Source: Pagrus major
Lineage: Eukaryota > Chordata > Actinopteri > Spariformes > Sparidae
Length of the DNA: 64,000 bases
Assembly: GCF_040436345.1 (NCBI RefSeq)
Contig: NC_133215.1
Span: 21,521,306-21,585,305 of the forward strand
Direction of reading: 5' to 3'
The position numbers and the translations under genes were made by a program. Shown piece after piece: positions 14,501 to 25,390 of this stretch (positions are counted from its first letter, which is position 1; the number at the start of each line of letters is the position of its first letter). The notes beneath the pieces were generated by a model. That model was not told the origin of the DNA and ran no database searches. It saw only the letters and a list, made by a program, of their open reading frames with translations.

Positions 14501-15784
14501 GCCTATTAGATTACTGTATTGCATATTGCAAATATTCCTTAAATTAATACTGTACTCACACAGTCTGATTAAGATAAAACTGTACAGCTCTTTCATTTAA
14601 ATTAGTTATATTTTTTATATTGTCTTTATAATATATTGTTTTTTCCACATTATTGTCAATTTCTATTTATGCTTCTTCGTTTGCAGTTCTGTTGCATCTT
14701 TCTTTATATTTGCTTGTACTATATTTATTGTTAGCGTTTCTGTGTGTCCAGGTAACACTGAGTGGTCGAGACATTGACAGAGGAATCTCAGTCAGGACAT
14801 CAGGCGCTCAGATCAACGCTATTCCCTCCAGTGAAACAGAAGGTTCAGTGTTTTCTCTAACCCCCTCAGTATTTCTTACTTGGAGTCAAAGTTCCAAGTT
14901 CCTCTGTATGTTTGCTGTATATTTTATGATTGTGTCGTCTTCTTACGCCTCTTGTTTCTCTCCCTTCGTCTCATAGACCTGAACTGTTTGACACTGACAT
15001 TGAATGAATCTCCAACAAAAACTAAGAACAACATTGTGGTGAGTTGAGGACAAACCTCTCAAATATCTGTAGTGGATTATTTTCATAAAGATTAATGGGA
15101 TGTAAAATGTACAACAATAAATTCTTTTATCGTTTCATTGCGAAATTCTCAGGAATCAAAGATTCGGACCAACAACATTAAGATTCGCAGTTTGGAGAGT
15201 CGATCTTTCACTGTGACGCTGGACAGAGATTGTCGCAGGACATACAGAGACGTGCAAAGGTAAGAGAGTTCAGACTCATCTGGACTGTAAGTAACTTTTG
15301 TATCACTGAATAAAGGTCATATAAAGCACTGGCAGACCAAAGGGATCTTCAGTGAATGAAGACCTCTTTTGGATACCAGCAGTGGCTGGTTTTGAGGTGG
15401 AGCCCTGTGGTTTGTATTTGAATTTGCTCTGTTAGGATCTACTTTGTGCCACAGCTTGATTTACACCACTTTCTCGATTGCATGTTTTTCTTTATAACAA
15501 GAAGAGTTTGCAAACTTACAAGAGGTAGCTAATTTGGTCAGTTAATAAAAAATAAAAAAAAATTCATGAATCTGGTTTCTGGTCGACCCAAATTGATGTC
15601 TCTACTCTGAACATCTCTGTGTTGTAGCATCGAGGTCTCCCCCTGTCTTGATCCTGGATACTGCGTCCAGAAAACCATGAGGTCCAAATTCAAGCTGGGA
15701 GAGGACAAAGACGCTGGACTGAGCAAATACATGAACAAAGGACTTCCTCTACCAATCAACACATTTGCTGGCATCATCACTTGA
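1030..15784 (+). CDS. pik3r6: Phosphoinositide 3-kinase regulatory subunit 6 (p84/p87 adaptor of PI3K-gamma)
   Basis: This adaptor binds p110-gamma and helps couple the kinase to G-beta-gamma at the plasma membrane. I assembled 20 coding exons: 1030-1087, 1326-1430, 2150-2241, 2553-2621, 3282-3414, 4442-4511, 4671-4863, 6272-6419, 7444-7530, 9169-9412, 10731-11018, 11685-11784, 13040-13141, 13931-14038, 14193-14295, 14405-14466, 14752-14842, 14977-15038, 15153-15259 and 15628-15784. All junctions are GT-AG and phases agree throughout. Three in-frame ATGs occur in exon 1 (1030, 1066, 1075). The 1075 start has the best context, gives 777 aa (recalled human protein about 754) and starts nearest the mammalian N-terminus. 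Recognisable blocks are [31 protein letters not shown], the DSGIERDLP motif (about residues 352-360), [14 protein letters not shown] (about 466-479), [12 protein letters not shown] and the terminal [13 protein letters not shown]. It matches PIK3R6 better than the longer p101/PIK3R5. Exon 1 is the least certain part. Confidence 0.93.
2492..2542. repeat. (TG)n microsatellite followed by (CG)n
   Basis: About 43 nt of alternating TG run into an 8-10 nt CG run that ends some 10 nt before the 3' splice site of pik3r6 coding exon 4 (2553-2621). It therefore occupies the place of the polypyrimidine tract. Alternating purine-pyrimidine DNA of this type can adopt Z-form. Confidence 0.95.
4000..4260. 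repeat. Dispersed teleost repeat fragment (pik3r6 intron)
   Basis: A non-coding block inside the intron between exons 3282-3414 and 4442-4511. Its sequence (ending near tatacagtctatgg at about 4182) has the look of a common teleost interspersed repeat. I recognise the type from memory only, and the boundaries are approximate. Confidence 0.4.
9521..10560. repeat. Interspersed repeat split by a hAT-like insertion
   Basis: The left part (9521-9707) matches a block at 25568-25760: both share a cttcaccc/gttcaccc start, the atctactcaccc block, and later a gtggctccatac/atggcttcatac block. In this copy the match is interrupted from about 9708 to 10218 by a sequence with cgattat-rich ends. Its right end reads, on the opposite strand, taaggctgcacctgacgatt, which resembles common fish hAT non-autonomous termini. 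The whole sits in the pik3r6 intron between exons 9169-9412 and 10731-11018. Confidence 0.6.
12179..12487. mobile_element. hAT-like non-autonomous element (MITE) remnant
   Basis: About 310 bp in a pik3r6 intron. It begins with an attaattgattatttgtcaa-type block and ends with attaatcaa ... agattaactgacaatgaa. The core includes gaggacgtcatcttgggctt and ggtttctttactcctctatg. These are hallmarks of a very abundant teleost hAT-type MITE that I recognise from memory. Related pieces occur at about 18560-18765, 23925-24010 and 24660-24840. It has no ORF. Confidence 0.65.
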
Positions 15785-16137
15785 CACGATGGAGTTACCC
15801 TACAAAGACTCAAGTATAACCACTCTGAGGTTTTATTTGAGGAAGTGATTGGTGCTTATTGGTCTGGTCTTACACGGAAAGACAAAAAGAATCACTGTTG
15901 AGTCATAGTGAGCTGCTCCTGAAACCAAATTGTTTCACTTCTGTCAGTCGGGACCGACCGCCATGTGTGGAGCAAAACTGTAAATCAAAATCAACTTGAG
16001 GCCAAATGGAACACGTTGGATGCAGCCGATGGATATCAGGGGTGCTTCTTTCACAGGAACAAAATGTTATTTAACTGCAGGGTATGGTTGAACTCATTCA
16101 AGAGTCAAATACTACACATACTTTAAGACAGTCTGTA

Positions 16138-16143
16138 AATAAA
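16138..16143 (+). terminator. pik3r6: AATAAA, possible proximal poly(A) signal of pik3r6
   Basis: The hexamer lies about 355 nt after the stop. No clear GT-rich element follows at once, so it would be a weaker or alternative site. Confidence 0.4.
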
Positions 16144-17379
16144 TGCAGATTGGGATGATGCTTAAGAACAATATTACCTATAAGACTGGAGAAACCAGCA
16201 GGGAAAAACAAGTAAGCAATGGGTATGTACCTTTCAGGACCACTGACAATTGGATCACTAATCATGTGACATTATCATAAATCCTTGACAGGGAATCTGG
16301 AAAATCAGATTTGAAAGGTCAATTGTAACAGTTGTTCTACGGTTTAGACACACTACCTTTTTACTGCCTCCTAGCACACACACACACACACAGACACAGA
16401 CACCCTGCCAGCTGTTGAAACATGCAGATTGTTGAAAAACTGGTACGATGACAGCTGACTGTTCACAGTATCCTTCGTCTCAGCTGAATCATTCCAGTAG
16501 CTCCAGCTATTCTTGTACCTCCCAAATAGCTGTAACATGAAGGTGCAGACATTTGATATAAGCCTTGGGTTTAGTGTTTGGAAGCTGTTTTAGAAAGTTT
16601 CAAGAACCACACTATGTTCAGTGCACAAGCCACGTGCAAGTCACGAATTACTACAGAACAGAAGCAAGTTTTGTCTTTTAGTCTGTCAGAGGGACGTAGA
16701 TCATTCTACATATAAAGTAGCCGTAAGACTTGAGACCGCCGACTTTGTCCATGGCGCCACTGTCTACTTATCAAATATACAAGATTCTGTGTTGCATGCT
16801 TGATAACGTACAACACGAAGAGCTCAACTTGGACACTCAAATTGAAACTTGCACACAAACAACTGTATCAGCCTGGAGGTGTGAAAATCCCCCCTGACAC
16901 TGTTTTTGTTTTTTTACAGTCGGTGGGAAATGATAAACTGAAACTAAAATGGCAGTTTTTTTAAATCAATTTCCTTGAGGGAGTTGAGCAACAGTGCAGC
17001 AGCTGTGTCTAAAGCATGCAATATGACCGTCATTACTTCGCAATTCATACATTTTTGATATCCTCTAGGGGCATGCAAGGTTTAACATAACTATTTATTC
17101 ACATTCTATATAATATACAAGTTATTAGATGACATACTCAAGAATAGCTCAGGAGCCTATTTCTGATGCTCACACACAGGTATGATCTCAAACAGTAAAG
17201 GTCAACAGCTTCAGGAACGGGAAGTGATGAGGTATTTAGTGCACAACATAAACTCATGTGAGCGTGTGTGTCTGCAGCCGGGCAGGAAGTAAAATCATGA
17301 GTTTTTATATTCATAATCAATTTTGCACATTATTTTCATCCAAAGAGTAGCACCTTTAAAATCAAAATGTAAGTCTGTA

Positions 17380-17385
17380 AATAAA
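17380..17385 (+). terminator. pik3r6: AATAAA, likely distal poly(A) signal of pik3r6
   Basis: The hexamer is followed within 25-45 nt by a GT-rich stretch (gtgtttgtgttttgttg), the classic arrangement of a vertebrate cleavage site. It would give a 3' UTR of about 1.6 kb. Confidence 0.6.
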
Positions 17386-17499
17386 TGATTTTGTTTTGTA
17401 AAAACAGTGTTTGTGTTTTGTTGTAAATGTAGTACAAATCCGCTATTTTTGCATAAACCACAACTTAAATACTGAGCTGATTAAAAGGGGTGTTTTTTT

Positions 17500-17809
17500 A
17501 GTAGTTCAGTCCGTGTTGTAACTGCATCCAGCGGCCAGCAGATGCCGTTATTTAGTCACTACCTTTCCACTCTGAGTGTTGGTTAACACACGGAGACTCT
17601 TACGCGCTCCGCACACATACACCGGCACCTGCCAGAGGTGGTGGGGACCACCGGACCATCTCCCTCTCTCTGCCTCTACAGGTTGGATGCCAACGATGAC
17701 TCAATGAAGCACGGCAGCAGTCTGACACTGCAAGACCCTCCCCCTGTAGTTGTTTCCCACACACTGCAACTGGAAGCGTAGGGAGAAGAGGAGGCAAGCT
17801 GCTTGAGCG
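17500..17809 (+). promoter_or_regulatory. bmerb1: Putative promoter / 5' UTR of the bmerb1-like gene
   Basis: A relatively C+G-rich island between the pik3r6 poly(A) site and the bmerb1-like ATG at 17810. It contains several CpGs, CACCTG-type E-boxes and pyrimidine-rich runs, and no clear TATA box. A 19-bp segment at 17619-17637 recurs at 18388-18406 in the first intron. Confidence 0.4.
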
Positions 17810-20800
17810 ATGGAGAGGAAGCAAGGATCTCCTCATCATCAGTATGGTTCACTGGAGCGCACAGAATGGACCCGAGACACCAACAAACCAGGTTACTGCA
17901 GCGTTATTACTATTGATTAAGTTATAATAAAATGTATCATTCTCAGTTCTCCTGATCTGCAACTGTACCTCATGTTCTCATCACCATCACGCTGGTACAG
18001 GGAGTTACAGTGTCTTACAGTGGTACTGTGAATTTGTTGTGGCTTAATCTAAATCTGTTTCTATGCTGTTTATTTTATAACATAGTCTATGGCTTCACCA
18101 TAATGTGCATGTAAGGCTTCTTAGGCTTGTGTTCAGTCTCGTCTCACTACAATGCAAACGGGTTACTATAGTTCTGTGATCTTTTACTTCTATATCTTGG
18201 GTCTGTTTTTTTAACAGCTGATAGAGCCAATCAATGTATTTTTCTATTTGCAGTCCAGACTGCAGCTCTGAAAATGTCAAGAATCCACAGGTGTCTGTTC
18301 AACATTTGTGTGTGTGTGTAGTTGGGTAAGAAATAAGTGAGGGCCCATTACTGCACCTCCAGTGAAAAATAATGATCCACATGCGAGACACCGGCACCTG
18401 CCAGAGCGTTCGATAGACTATTAAGTCAGAAGTTCCTGAAGCTCTTAATTGCATACTGTAGAGCTTCACACCGTTGTGACAGAAAGCCTGAAACTTATAG
18501 TTGTTTTCATTCTCGATAAAGCTTCATTTTGCATGGTTTACAAAATGTCAGAAATTAGAGAAAAGTGTCTTTACAATTTCTTAAAGATGTCCTCATATGT
18601 CCTTTTTGTCCAACTAACAGTCCAAATTCCCCCCAACTTTAATTTAAAATGGAATAAACTGGCCAAAAGCAGTAAATCCTCATGTTAGAGAAGCTGGAAA
18701 CAGAGAATGTTTGACATTTTTTACCCAAAAAATCAAAATATTAGCAGATTAATTTTCGTTTCAGTTCTATTCCTCTACATTGCAGATGGCCATTGATTTT
18801 TGCAGATGTTGTCAAGGCATTTCGGTCGTACTGACACACCATCCATGAAGCTAACTGACGTGATCAGTCAGGTGGCAAGTTTAGAAAGCTGTGCAGAATC
18901 TCTGTTAACACTCAAACCTGTTTTTCCTTCACACTGGAAGATTTTACTCTTCATTTATTCATCTTACCCCCTTCCCCTCACCCTTCCTCCTTTTTCCTCC
19001 TCCACTTCTTCTGCCTCTCGGTCTCTAATCTGGCTGATCTGTCTGTCAGTATGCTGCTCTACCTCATTAGGCGTAAAGCGCATTGTGGCAGCGTGAAAAG
19101 AGGAGGGATGGAGTCAGAGCAAAGACTGTAAACTGAGCTCATGATGTAATTCCCATCTGCAGGGGATGTGTTAGGGTGGTACAGGGTGAAATGAGGAAAA
19201 GCAATGGGAGAAGAGAAACTGTGAGAGAGGAGAAGGTGTAAAGGAGGGAACATTTCAGTGAGGTCTAGTGATGAGTCATAACTGCTCAGTGGCAACATAA
19301 CCTGTCCTCGAGAGCCTCTGACGCAGAGCATGTTGTCTCTAATGATGTAAGAATATACTGAACAACGCTTCAGGTTGCACAGGAGACCTGAACCCAGCAC
19401 AGTCTGGTGTTTCATTCAGCTTCATAGGAATCCCCAGACATAGAAAATGCATTTTAATCAACATCAATGTAATTGTGCTGTGCCCATTATTCTCTGGGAG
19501 ATCATGCCTAATGTCACCAGTGCAGTCCTTCAAAAAGTACTACAAAACAATATAATACAATACATCTCAATGAGGTACAGGTAGAAATTTTACTCATCAA
19601 CAGTGTGAAGAAACAACAGTGTTAGACATTATGTCAAAGACGTCTATGTACTATGTGACAGAGATGTCTGCTGAAGTCAGCATGCTAACCAGCTAGCCCC
19701 AACCCGTCCTGTCTCATACTACTTTGTACTGCAAAATGTGACAGTCCAGTAGCCCTCGCAGTTTCAGCTGGGAGATGTAAAAGCTTTGCTTCTTAGTCTA
19801 ATAAGTACACAAAATACTGTAAACTCACAAAATGCAGAGAAATAATATATTTTTATACATATTTTTTCTGAAAAAATCAAAAAATACAACCATACAAAGT
19901 CAAGTTTCTCTCTTTTATTGATCTAAGATGAGCTTAACTGCCATGTAAACTAACTGTAACACACACTGCATTCAAACTCAACGTAAACTAAAAACTCACC
20001 AAAGCAGTCTTGGTGTTTGTCTTTCCACAATCACCTCTGGTTTAGTGGAAATGAATCTTAAATTTACAGAGTAAGATGTAAAAATCTTCCAGTTCTACAC
20101 GCTATTTTCGCCCACTGCTGATGCTCAACTCTCTCTGGCCCCTCTGATGCTTCATTGTCTCCTGTCCACGACTGCCGTGTCTTCTCGTCCCCGGAATAAT
20201 AGTCCTAATCAGAGCTGCTGTAAATCACCTCTGTACTGTACTGTGACAAACTGGTCTCAGTCTCTCTCTCTCAGAGGCTGTGTTCAGTCCCTGTCTGGTG
20301 TCCAACCCTGTTCACTGGGAGGCCGGTTGACTTTAGCTCCATGGCTAACTGAGCTACTTGCTAATAGCAGCTAGTTGCAACAGGAAAGGTAGCTATAGCA
20401 AATATTAGTAAGTCCAGTTAGCAGCAGTGAGTGGTTATGCTGGCCTAAATAGTTTTGGTGCTAACTTTGAATTCTGTCCATTTCTTAGAAATTACCCCTT
20501 CAAACCATTCAAGTTTATGTTTAAGGGTTATATAATTAGTGTTCTCTAAATTCAATAAGTAGATTTTTCCGGTAGGACCTTGAGATGAGGCAAAAACTGC
20601 TAAAACTATCTATATAAAACTAAATTGTACTTTTGTAGTTTATGGCAACAGCGATAGCAATTTGCCTTTCAGTCATATTTGTTTAGTGGCATTTCTTTTA
20701 AAAGACTCAGTTGGTTTCATAATTGTCATGTGATTTTTTTTCAGCAGATGTTGTTTGTACTTTTACGCACAACATATCATCTGCTTTTTGAAGTAGGTGT

Positions 20801-23800
20801 TACTGTCGTAAATTAACATTCAGCGTCTTTGCACCTGGAAAGTAATGAGTATGCAGTGTGAATACACTGTGCAGTTTGATAGGAGAATACAAAGAGTGAG
20901 TGGCTTTCTGTTGTTTTTTCTCTTTCAGTTTCTCACTCCGGTTACACACTTAGACCCGCAGACGGCCTTGGATAAAACTAAACACAACTTCCAGTAAATC
21001 TCTTTGTGTGTACACTTTCTGTTTTGGCTTATAATAATCTCTTACTTTCTTCTAAATCAGCATGTATTTTGAGACGCACATCAGTTTTTGGACACGTATA
21101 ATGACAGGTGTGCGTTCCTCTACCATGACAACAAAAGCCTCTTTGAAAATGTAATGAATCACGTACTCCAGTCTATCTTTGTGAGAGCCCTACGAGCCCA
21201 TTTTATCACAGCAAACATTTCCGTGTCTTTCAGATTCAACACAGCAGAAAAGCACAGGTAACAGGAACTAATTAGCTTTAACGATGGCTCCCTTCCAGCA
21301 CTTAATTAATAGTTGTTTCTTACACCTGTGCACTGTATGCAATGAAAAAAGGGCGGTTTTATTTCAGTAAGAAACTGTTTTGTGAAAGTTAACCTAACCT
21401 TTAAGGATTATTTTATTAGATAAGGCAAATGAAACAGTGTGAATGGAATGAAATGAGTTAGATTAAGTTAATTGTTTTGCTCTTAAAAACACCACCGACA
21501 GTACAAAAAAGGTTAATTCATGATTTACATGCCATAAAAAAAAGGTATCAGTCAAAATTGTGGTTAAACAAAAAACAATTCTCCTTTCATTTTCGTTTTT
21601 ACTGAAACATTTTCAAAAGTGATGCAATTCAGTAGCTTCCATATTAGCCAGTAGACAGTACAGAGAATAAATACCACACAAGAAAATGGTAAAGGGTGTA
21701 AAAACATGAACACGTACCAAAATAACAAAACATAAAGCTAAAAACAAACTGGAGTTCAAACAGGGTGGTGATTAGCTTAGTTTATAATGAAGAAGCAATC
21801 ACATTAAACAAACCAATACAACATGTTAATGTGTGAACTGTTTCCACCTGCCTCTGTTTTTAATGCTAAGCTAAACTAATTGCCTCCAGGTTCTAACTCC
21901 ATTGCTGGCACACTGACATGAGATCTTCTGGTCCGCTCATAGAATGAGGCAATAAACAGAAATGTGATGTAAGCCAATTAGTCCAAGTCTCAAGCACGTC
22001 TCAAGTAATTTTTTCTTGAGCTATTCAAGCCACATTTTCCCTGCCCGAGAAACTTTAGTCTTACCGGCACTATCAAGTCTTTATAAAGAGAAAAGACAAG
22101 AACAAACAAAAAACAAAGAACTTTATAAAAGCTTTCTTAATGTCTCCTCAATCAAAAAAATACTCCCTCCACACAACTTTGAGAGTGAAATACTTACGGC
22201 CAGACCACAAAAAGCCAAACTGAAAACATACAATGAACGCGGACAAATAATTCAAGTCATTATATCTCAAGTCAAGTCAAGTAAGGAGTCTCAAGTAATA
22301 TATTTTCTGTCGAGTCAAGTTGCAAGTCATCAAAACAGACTTGATGCAAAAAAAAAGCATAATAGGTCTCCTTTATTATTTTGTTTTTAAAGAAAGTGAA
22401 TAAAATGTATCCTCCTTTTATGTTTAGGTGAGTAACAACATTTCAACAGTGTGTCCTTAGAAATTTGAGTTATTTGCTGCTTTATGTATTATATATTTGT
22501 CACAGAAACGGAGTACAGAGTGTCTGTGTGCAGATGTCTGTCTGTATTTCAGGATCCCTTTTGTGTCTGTCACACAAAACAGGCTGCAGCTACAAGCCCC
22601 CAAATAAAGAGTTTAATGCCAGCAGGGATATGAGTGAATGTAAACCAGCAATTACCACCGAGCATGGTTAATGCTTCCCACAGTGCTTTTACTACTACCC
22701 TGAAGTCATACAGTCCTTCTCTCTCTCTTTATTCTGCCTCTTTTCACGCTATAGTGCAGAGGACGTGTCTTCATAGCACTTTGAACCCAGTCAGCTCCTA
22801 CCTTCCCCAAGGCTAAATGTGACTAGAATAGAGATATTACACACTGGAGCTCTACTAAGTATAAGTGTGAGTGTGAGTGTGAGTGTGTGAGTGTATAAAG
22901 AGGAATTAAGAGCCCCAGGAGGAGTCAGGGACTGTCAGTCAGTGGGGGTATTGATATCTCCCTGGTTATGTCCGTCTGGGCCCCCATGTTGTGCAGCTCT
23001 CTGTGGGGAAGTGACAGTTATCCAAGACTGCTAAATGGAACAAATCAAGAGCAGGCGGTGGTGATTTCCTTCGAATGCAGAGCTGCTGCTTTCACTGCAG
23101 GTCTTTGACTACCAAGAAGGTCAACTACACTTGGATCTCAGGGTAAATTAAATCTATTGCATGTATTTTAAATAAAACAAAATTGGCTGTATAGTGAAAT
23201 GTTTGATATGCTGGCGTATTTCCAGACAAACGTTTTCAAGGACAGATTCATTAAAAAGCATTACAGAGCTGTTTGCAGCAGGCCCACACATTGTTGTAAA
23301 TGGAGGCTGACATCATTTTAGCAGACATTGTTTAACAAGTTTATATTATTTCCTTTATTTTAGATTGATTGAATTTTCAGTACCAAAAGTCTGTTCTAGT
23401 TGAAAGGATAAAGTTAACAGGAGAAATACAGGGATTGACATGCATAATGAAACAGATATGAACACAGCATTAAGTCTAATAATACTGTTCACCAAGTCGT
23501 CCTCTGTGCAGTTTGAGATTATTTATTAATTACTTGAAAACAGAGGTGCTGTGTGAGAGAGCACGTTTCTACAGGGTTTACTTACGACCGTCTGAAATAA
23601 TCATGAATCATTCTGTTGCTCCTCCGAACATGCAGTATGCTGAATTTATTTGATACGAGGTATTTTCAATTATTTAATGCCTTTTGATTACGTTTGAGAC
23701 CACTTTTAGTGTAGACGTTTCCCTGCCTTGATTTCACCCCAACAACGATTTCCAAAAGTCATGTAGAACATTCAGTTCTCTTGAATGTTCATACTGTACC

Positions 23801-25001
23801 ACAGTCAGACTGTAAACTGTAATATTTATACAATAATTATTGTATTCTGTTTTTTCTCCTGTATCCAAGGTAAATCTTGAGATCACTTTAAACGGCCTCT
23901 CTGTTTAGTTTTTGCCACTGATTACATTTTTTTTTATTATTAATTGATCAATTATTTCGTCTGTGAATTGTCAGAAAGTAATGAAAAACAATTTTCATCA
24001 AAATTTCCCAGAATTTAAGGTAATGTTTTCACAATCCAATTGCCAGAAAAGGTTTCTGCAAACCACAGATATTTTGAAACTTTACATTTCTGCATGTTCA
24101 AGTTTTTATTTACTTTGTGACAATGCTGTGCTTATGCTCTGGTTAGGTTTAGGCACAAAAACTCACTTGGTTAGGGTTGGGAAAAGATCATGTTTTGTCT
24201 TGAAACACCTGTTTGTGGTCGTCACTAACATGTTTGGAGATGTTGTGGGGTCTCGTTAAAAAAGCACAGATTTGTTGCCACAACCACAGCTAGAGATGTT
24301 CTGACTTTTTATTAAAACTGTCCGGTTCATGTTATCACAAACACAGCTGGAAATTGTCGATAAAAATGTCCAGTGGTGTGATACCTACAAATGTTGAAAC
24401 ACGATGGTCTCTCATCAAAAATATCCAGTGGTTTTGCAGTCTCAAACTACAGTCACTGACTTGGTGGCCTTCTCGCCTGTAACTCCAGGGCTCATAAACA
24501 TGTAATGTGAATGTAATATTACACAATATTACTGTTGAGATGTCAATATGGTACACATGACACATACAAACATTAACTGCCATAATTTTATCCTGGCGAC
24601 TTGGCTGTGTTGTCTTTATCAATGAAACTTAATGTTCACAGCAGATTTTTGTCCTAAAATGTCAGACAATTGAGAAAAATGTCCACCATAACATCCTAAA
24701 GATCCTCATATGTTTTCTTTTGTCTGACCAATGGTCCAAACCTCAAAGAGGTTCCACTTACAATGATATAAAACAGAGAAAGGGAGGAAATCCTCACACT
24801 AGAGACACTGTGTGACGATTACACCAGAGGATTACTGTATGCTTTTCTGAAAGATTGACACTGAACGACTGAGCAGTGAACTAATCTCTCGACAGCAGAA
24901 TGAGGCAGGGCAGACAGGGCTGCAGTGTGTATCTGACAGCCATAGTGGGGGGAGGCTAATTTCCTGGGCTGACCCACCAACCTGGTTGACGCAATTAATC
25001 A

Positions 25002-25050
<49 letters not shown>

Positions 25051-25322
25051 CAGCCATGGGAGTTGTGCCAGCCACTGACACATGGTAATTTGACTGTGAT
25101 GCTCTGCTCCTCAACAAGCAGCAATTTCAAAGTACAGCTGCTGCAGCTGTTTATACAGTTGAAAATGCAGATTCATATGCCGTTATTGTTCTGCAGTCGC
25201 TATCAGGATACATTTAAAGAGCTCTTGAGTGTGTATGTGTCTCTGTATTTTTCAGTTATCAGAATGTTGCACTTTTGTCGAAAACGTGGTCTTTTAAAAA
25301 ATTCAGCAAGAAAAATTCTTGG

Positions 25323-25390
<68 letters not shown>

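Larger units (their letters stand above)
15785..17400 (+). other. pik3r6: 3' UTR of pik3r6 (inferred extent)
   Basis: No coding exon is seen after the stop at 15782-15784. Two AATAAA hexamers lie downstream. The second is followed by a strongly GT-rich stretch and by the start of the next gene's promoter region, so I take it as the likelier main end. A short AC run lies at about 16376-16393. Confidence 0.6.
17892..25390. other. bmerb1: Large first intron of bmerb1-like gene; repeat-rich, no further exon seen
   Basis: I found no coding exon in this 7.5-kb stretch. Exon 1 and exon 2 join in phase without one. It holds hAT-MITE fragments (about 18560-18765, 23925-24010, 24660-24840), a CAAGTC-rich repeat (about 21970-22350), a GAGTGT repeat (22866-22893) and the GA tract at 25016-25048. 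The rest is plain A+T-rich intron. Confidence 0.6.

Noticed and set aside
22016-22390. 124-residue open frame in bmerb1 intron 1
   Set aside because: It overlaps a CAAGTC-rich interspersed repeat, has no domain or homology recognised, and no promoter or poly(A) context.
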